From positions 94,004 through 158,003 of the forward strand of contig CADAPC010000001.1 in the NCBI GenBank assembly GCA_902789725.1: a stretch of DNA of 64,000 nucleotides, written 5' to 3'. The notes beneath the pieces are model-generated. The model had not been told where the DNA came from. It was given only the letters and a program-made list of their open reading frames with translations, and searched no databases. A program made the translations under genes and the position numbers. Below are positions 61,274-64,000 of this stretch, piece by piece; the stretch's first letter is position 1; the number at the start of each line of letters is the position of its first letter. This stretch comes from an uncultured Bacteroidales bacterium (lineage in GTDB: Bacteria; Bacteroidota; Bacteroidia; Bacteroidales; Bacteroidaceae).

Positions 61274-63889
61274 ATGGGTTCATTAGTAATAAAGAAGTTT
61301 GTATTGTTTATATCACTTGGCGCAATGCTGTTTGCAAGTTGCCAAGATTACAATTATGTAGGCGAAATTTCTGCTGAAGATGAAGATGCTTTGCATAATG
61401 CTGCTCTGAAACTTGGCATTAAAGTTGACGCAACCCATGATTGGGCTACGACCAATAGTGGCTCTATTGCTATTACAGCTGATGCCGATTTGGATGACAT
61501 CGTTAAAGTGCAGATTCTGACTGAATCACCTTATTTTAACACAAGCGCGCGCGTATTGACTGAAGCACCGGTGAATAAAGGGGAGACAGTAACCCTAAGC
61601 TACGATGCCCCTAAAGCCTATAGCCGTTTGATTGCAGCTTGTGTGAGCAGTAAAGGCATTTACTACACAAAAGGTTTTAATGTTGGTGAAAATACACTTA
61701 GTTTTAGCAATCCTGCTGTTACTCGAAGTTCAGCTCATCGGGTTGAATCAGTGACGGGCATTGATGTTACCAAGCTGAAGCAAGAGTATAAGTACTCAAC
61801 ACAATCATATAATGCTATGCGTACCATTTTGGCCAACAACGCTGCAGCTTCTAACGATAGCGAGCTGATAAGTTGGGTGAACACTAATAATGTTAATCTC
61901 TGGCAGGGAACGAAATGGGAAGATGAGCGGCTATGGGGTGATAGGAGAGACGGCAATGAGGCTGTTGGTGGAGGATGGTATTTTGCCAATAACACCGTTG
62001 TGCGTGAAATAGACCCCATTACAGATGAAGAAGTAGCTAATTTGACGGACATTTTTGACAATTATCTGGGACGCAGAAAAGTTAACGATAAAGTACAGGA
62101 CAATATGGAGTCTGTACGTTCCAGCAATGTCGTGACGATGTATAATAATCATCTGATCAGCACAGGGGAAAGTCCTGTCACCTTCATACCCGTACAGTTG
62201 GCTTCTAGCGAAATCCGTAGTTGTCATCTTTACTATTATTACTATGATCCTTCAAATATCCCTAGCGGAATGACTGAAGAGGAGTATCTGAAGAAATTGC
62301 CTAAGTTCAAGGCTATGCAGACTTGGCACACACAGAATGCGGCAGGAATCCCACGTAATGGTAGTGATACCTTCTTTAAGAAGCATGAATATCTGTTGCC
62401 ATATTACGGAGACCCTAACCTATTTATCGATGTAGAGGGGAAAACACATTTGATGTGTACGACAGATGGCAATTTGTACCGTCTCCGTAATGGACAGGCG
62501 CTTAATGGCGAAAACTATTACATGACCTATCTTAATGCGACAGGCAACATGTCTGACAAGCTTGCCACGAAATATGATGATAGTGATGAATTAATAGCCA
62601 ATCAGTTGTGGCAGATTTTTAAAGACCCAGATGGAAATGTTTTGCTTTATAATGTAGGTAGTCAAATGTATCTGTGTCCTAATGGATATTACACTGTCAT
62701 GAGCAATGATGTGGAGAAAGCCAAGAGGAATGCATACATAATGAATCAGTACGATGGTTATTGGCGTTTCTGGAATAATACCAGCTGGGATGAAAGCCAG
62801 AACAGTTATACAAAATGTTTAGGTACAGACCTATCCGTTAAAAACAGCAAACGTGTCTCGACAGATAAACGTGTCTCTGATAAAGATCGCTCCAAGTGGT
62901 ATCTTGAGCCTTACACAGGTTCTCAGAATATCACTGTGAAGGCCGAGTTTGAATACGGTCAAGTTGACTTTGTCAAGACTGCAGAGAGCGACATCATTCC
63001 TGCTGGTTATCGTATCGGCTTCATGCTTCGTAAGCTGCTGGGTGATCAGAGTGTGACCGATAACCGAATTGCCGCTGCTGTTAAGAACGGCTGTTGTTAT
63101 GGTGATGGACGTTTGAACACTGAAATCAACCAGTTCCCAGGGCACTTCAGTTCCACCAACAAGAAATACACCATGGAGATTGATGACCCCCGTATTGCGA
63201 TGTTCGAGGCAAATTCAAAGACCTACTTGACCTTTGAAGATGGTGCTGATTGTAATTTTAGCGATTTGATTATTGAGGTCAACAGTGGAGTGGAGTCGAT
63301 AGCCGAATGTCAGGATGTATATGGACAGGTTTACACCTTCTGCTTCGAAGACCGCGAGGAGGGAGACTATGACCTAAACGACGTGGTGATTAAAGCCACG
63401 CGTGTCAATCAGACCCAAGTGGTTTACAGCCTCGAAGCTGTGGGAGGTACAGATGAACTTTATCTGCGTAACCTTCATGGAAAGAGATTGAACGAGAATG
63501 TTGAGTTGCACGACCTCTTCAAAACGAAGAATCCCATCAATGTATCAGGTACTCAAACACACCTTAAACCCATTCAGGAAACCATCAATGTGGATCCTTC
63601 TTTCACATTCCAAGACGTGGAGAATCAGATTTATATATACAATGCAACGACAGGTAAGGAAGTTCGCCTCTCTGTAGCAGGTGAGGATCCGCATGCCGTT
63701 ATGATTCCGTCTGACTTTAATTATCCGCTTGAAAGTACATGCATTAAGGACGCTTACCCTGCTTTCTGCAATTGGGCTGCTAATCGCGAAATGAATCTTG
63801 ACTGGTATTTGACTCCTGAGGTGGAAACCAAAGTCTATACGGAATCGGCTTTCGAAATTGAAGAAGATGTAGATGGTGAGGAAAAATAA
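61274..63889 (+). CDS. Large lipoprotein with DUF4114/LruC-like C-terminal motifs, 871 aa
   Basis: Start ATG 61274 gives a lipoprotein signal with lipobox LFASC (Cys23). The N-terminal third has a beta-sandwich-like stretch (SIAITADADLDDIVKVQIL). A middle region is rich in Tyr/Asn/Trp (YYMTYLNATGN, WQIFKDPDGNVLLYN). Toward the C-terminus FEDGADCNFSDLIIEV (DUF4114-like) and FCFEDREEGDYDLNDVVI (LruC-like, calcium-type acidic loop) are seen. LruC-type lipoproteins are surface-exposed; role unknown. No partner gene is visible downstream. Confidence 0.8.
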   Translation: MGSLVIKKFVLFISLGAMLFASCQDYNYVGEISAEDEDALHNAALKLGIKVDATHDWATTNSGSIAITADADLDDIVKVQILTESPYFNTSARVLTEAPVNKGETVTLSYDAPKAYSRLIAACVSSKGIYYTKGFNVGENTLSFSNPAVTRSSAHRVESVTGIDVTKLKQEYKYSTQSYNAMRTILANNAAASNDSELISWVNTNNVNLWQGTKWEDERLWGDRRDGNEAVGGGWYFANNTVVREIDPITDEEVANLTDIFDNYLGRRKVNDKVQDNMESVRSSNVVTMYNNHLISTGESPVTFIPVQLASSEIRSCHLYYYYYDPSNIPSGMTEEEYLKKLPKFKAMQTWHTQNAAGIPRNGSDTFFKKHEYLLPYYGDPNLFIDVEGKTHLMCTTDGNLYRLRNGQALNGENYYMTYLNATGNMSDKLATKYDDSDELIANQLWQIFKDPDGNVLLYNVGSQMYLCPNGYYTVMSNDVEKAKRNAYIMNQYDGYWRFWNNTSWDESQNSYTKCLGTDLSVKNSKRVSTDKRVSDKDRSKWYLEPYTGSQNITVKAEFEYGQVDFVKTAESDIIPAGYRIGFMLRKLLGDQSVTDNRIAAAVKNGCCYGDGRLNTEINQFPGHFSSTNKKYTMEIDDPRIAMFEANSKTYLTFEDGADCNFSDLIIEVNSGVESIAECQDVYGQVYTFCFEDREEGDYDLNDVVIKATRVNQTQVVYSLEAVGGTDELYLRNLHGKRLNENVELHDLFKTKNPINVSGTQTHLKPIQETINVDPSFTFQDVENQIYIYNATTGKEVRLSVAGEDPHAVMIPSDFNYPLESTCIKDAYPAFCNWAANREMNLDWYLTPEVETKVYTESAFEIEEDVDGEEK

Positions 63890-63977
63890 TTGCACGGATG
63901 CTTATAGGTATGTTCTAAAAATTAGCTTTCAATTGTTTTTAGTTGATTTTGGAGTAGATTTGGGTGCAAGACCGCAG

Positions 63978-63998
63978 GGGCATAGCGAGCTATGGCCC
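63978..63998. repeat. GC-rich palindrome at the window edge
   Basis: GGGCATAGC (63978-63986) and GCTATGGCCC (63989-63998) pair around GA with one bulge. It follows a GGGTGCAAGACCGC stretch, lies 90 bases after the lipoprotein stop and could be a terminator or the start of a repeat element cut by the window. Confidence 0.45.
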
Positions 63999-64000
63999 AA

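Overview
This window reads as a chromosome segment of a Bacteroidales bacterium, most likely Prevotella or a close Prevotellaceae relative. The evidence is the recurring Bacteroidetes promoter signature (TAnnTTTG -7 box, often with a TTG/TTTG -33 box about 20-23 bases upstream), the weak ribosome-binding sites, a V-type ATPase operon with a DUF2764 gene, an HU-like/smalltalk gene cassette, capsule-type proteins (Wzi, polyprenyl glycosylphosphotransferase, Wzz-like) and large secreted beta-barrel proteins. No rRNA, tRNA, CRISPR array, integrase or intact transposase was recognised.

Region 1 (1-14.5 kb) is mainly housekeeping. It holds the 3' part of an AraC-type regulator, a periplasmic TPR-like protein, gyrA, kdsB and a class A penicillin-binding protein on the minus strand. 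These are followed by a carboxymuconolactone-decarboxylase-family protein, a HAD phosphatase, a small secreted protein, a UvrD/PcrA helicase and nspC (polyamine synthesis).

Region 2 (14.5-28.3 kb) holds an outer-membrane beta-barrel protein with an unusual RGG/Gly-rich tail, luxS, a PL11 rhamnogalacturonan lyase and a lipoprotein, all on the minus strand. An AraC regulator is divergent from a complete RND efflux operon (adaptor, pump, TolC-like channel). A DUF2752 protein follows. The RND operon looks richer in G+C at third codon positions than its neighbours.

Region 3 (28.3-29.1 kb) is a compact minus-strand cassette: an HU-like DNA-binding protein, an 80-residue protein with a repeated motif, and a 36-residue smalltalk protein with one hydrophobic helix. 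The smalltalk gene is easily missed by gene callers.

Region 4 (29.6-46.9 kb) is a surface-polysaccharide neighbourhood. It contains glycosyltransferases, an acyltransferase, a WbsX-like protein, a secreted GH16 hydrolase, a TupA-like ATP-grasp protein, an NAD-dependent epimerase, a WecA/MraY-type phosphosugar transferase, Wzi, a WcaJ-type priming transferase and a Wzz-like chain-length protein. Embedded in it is a zapA/RNase Y block with a structured intergenic RNA candidate. No Wzx flippase or Wzy polymerase was recognised.

Region 5 (46.9-51.7 kb) carries upp, a CNNM/CBS transporter-like protein, a DUF721/DciA-like protein, recF, a Fur-family regulator and an M15 peptidase.

Region 6 (51.9-59.8 kb) is the V-type ATPase operon: E, DUF2764, A, B, D, I, K. 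The K subunit keeps the residues that bind sodium in Enterococcus NtpK, so this is probably a sodium-coupled enzyme. Classical C, F and G genes are not visible.

Region 7 (59.9-64 kb) has a secreted protein of unknown function, a decayed Abi-like fragment and a large lipoprotein with DUF4114/LruC-like C-terminal motifs.
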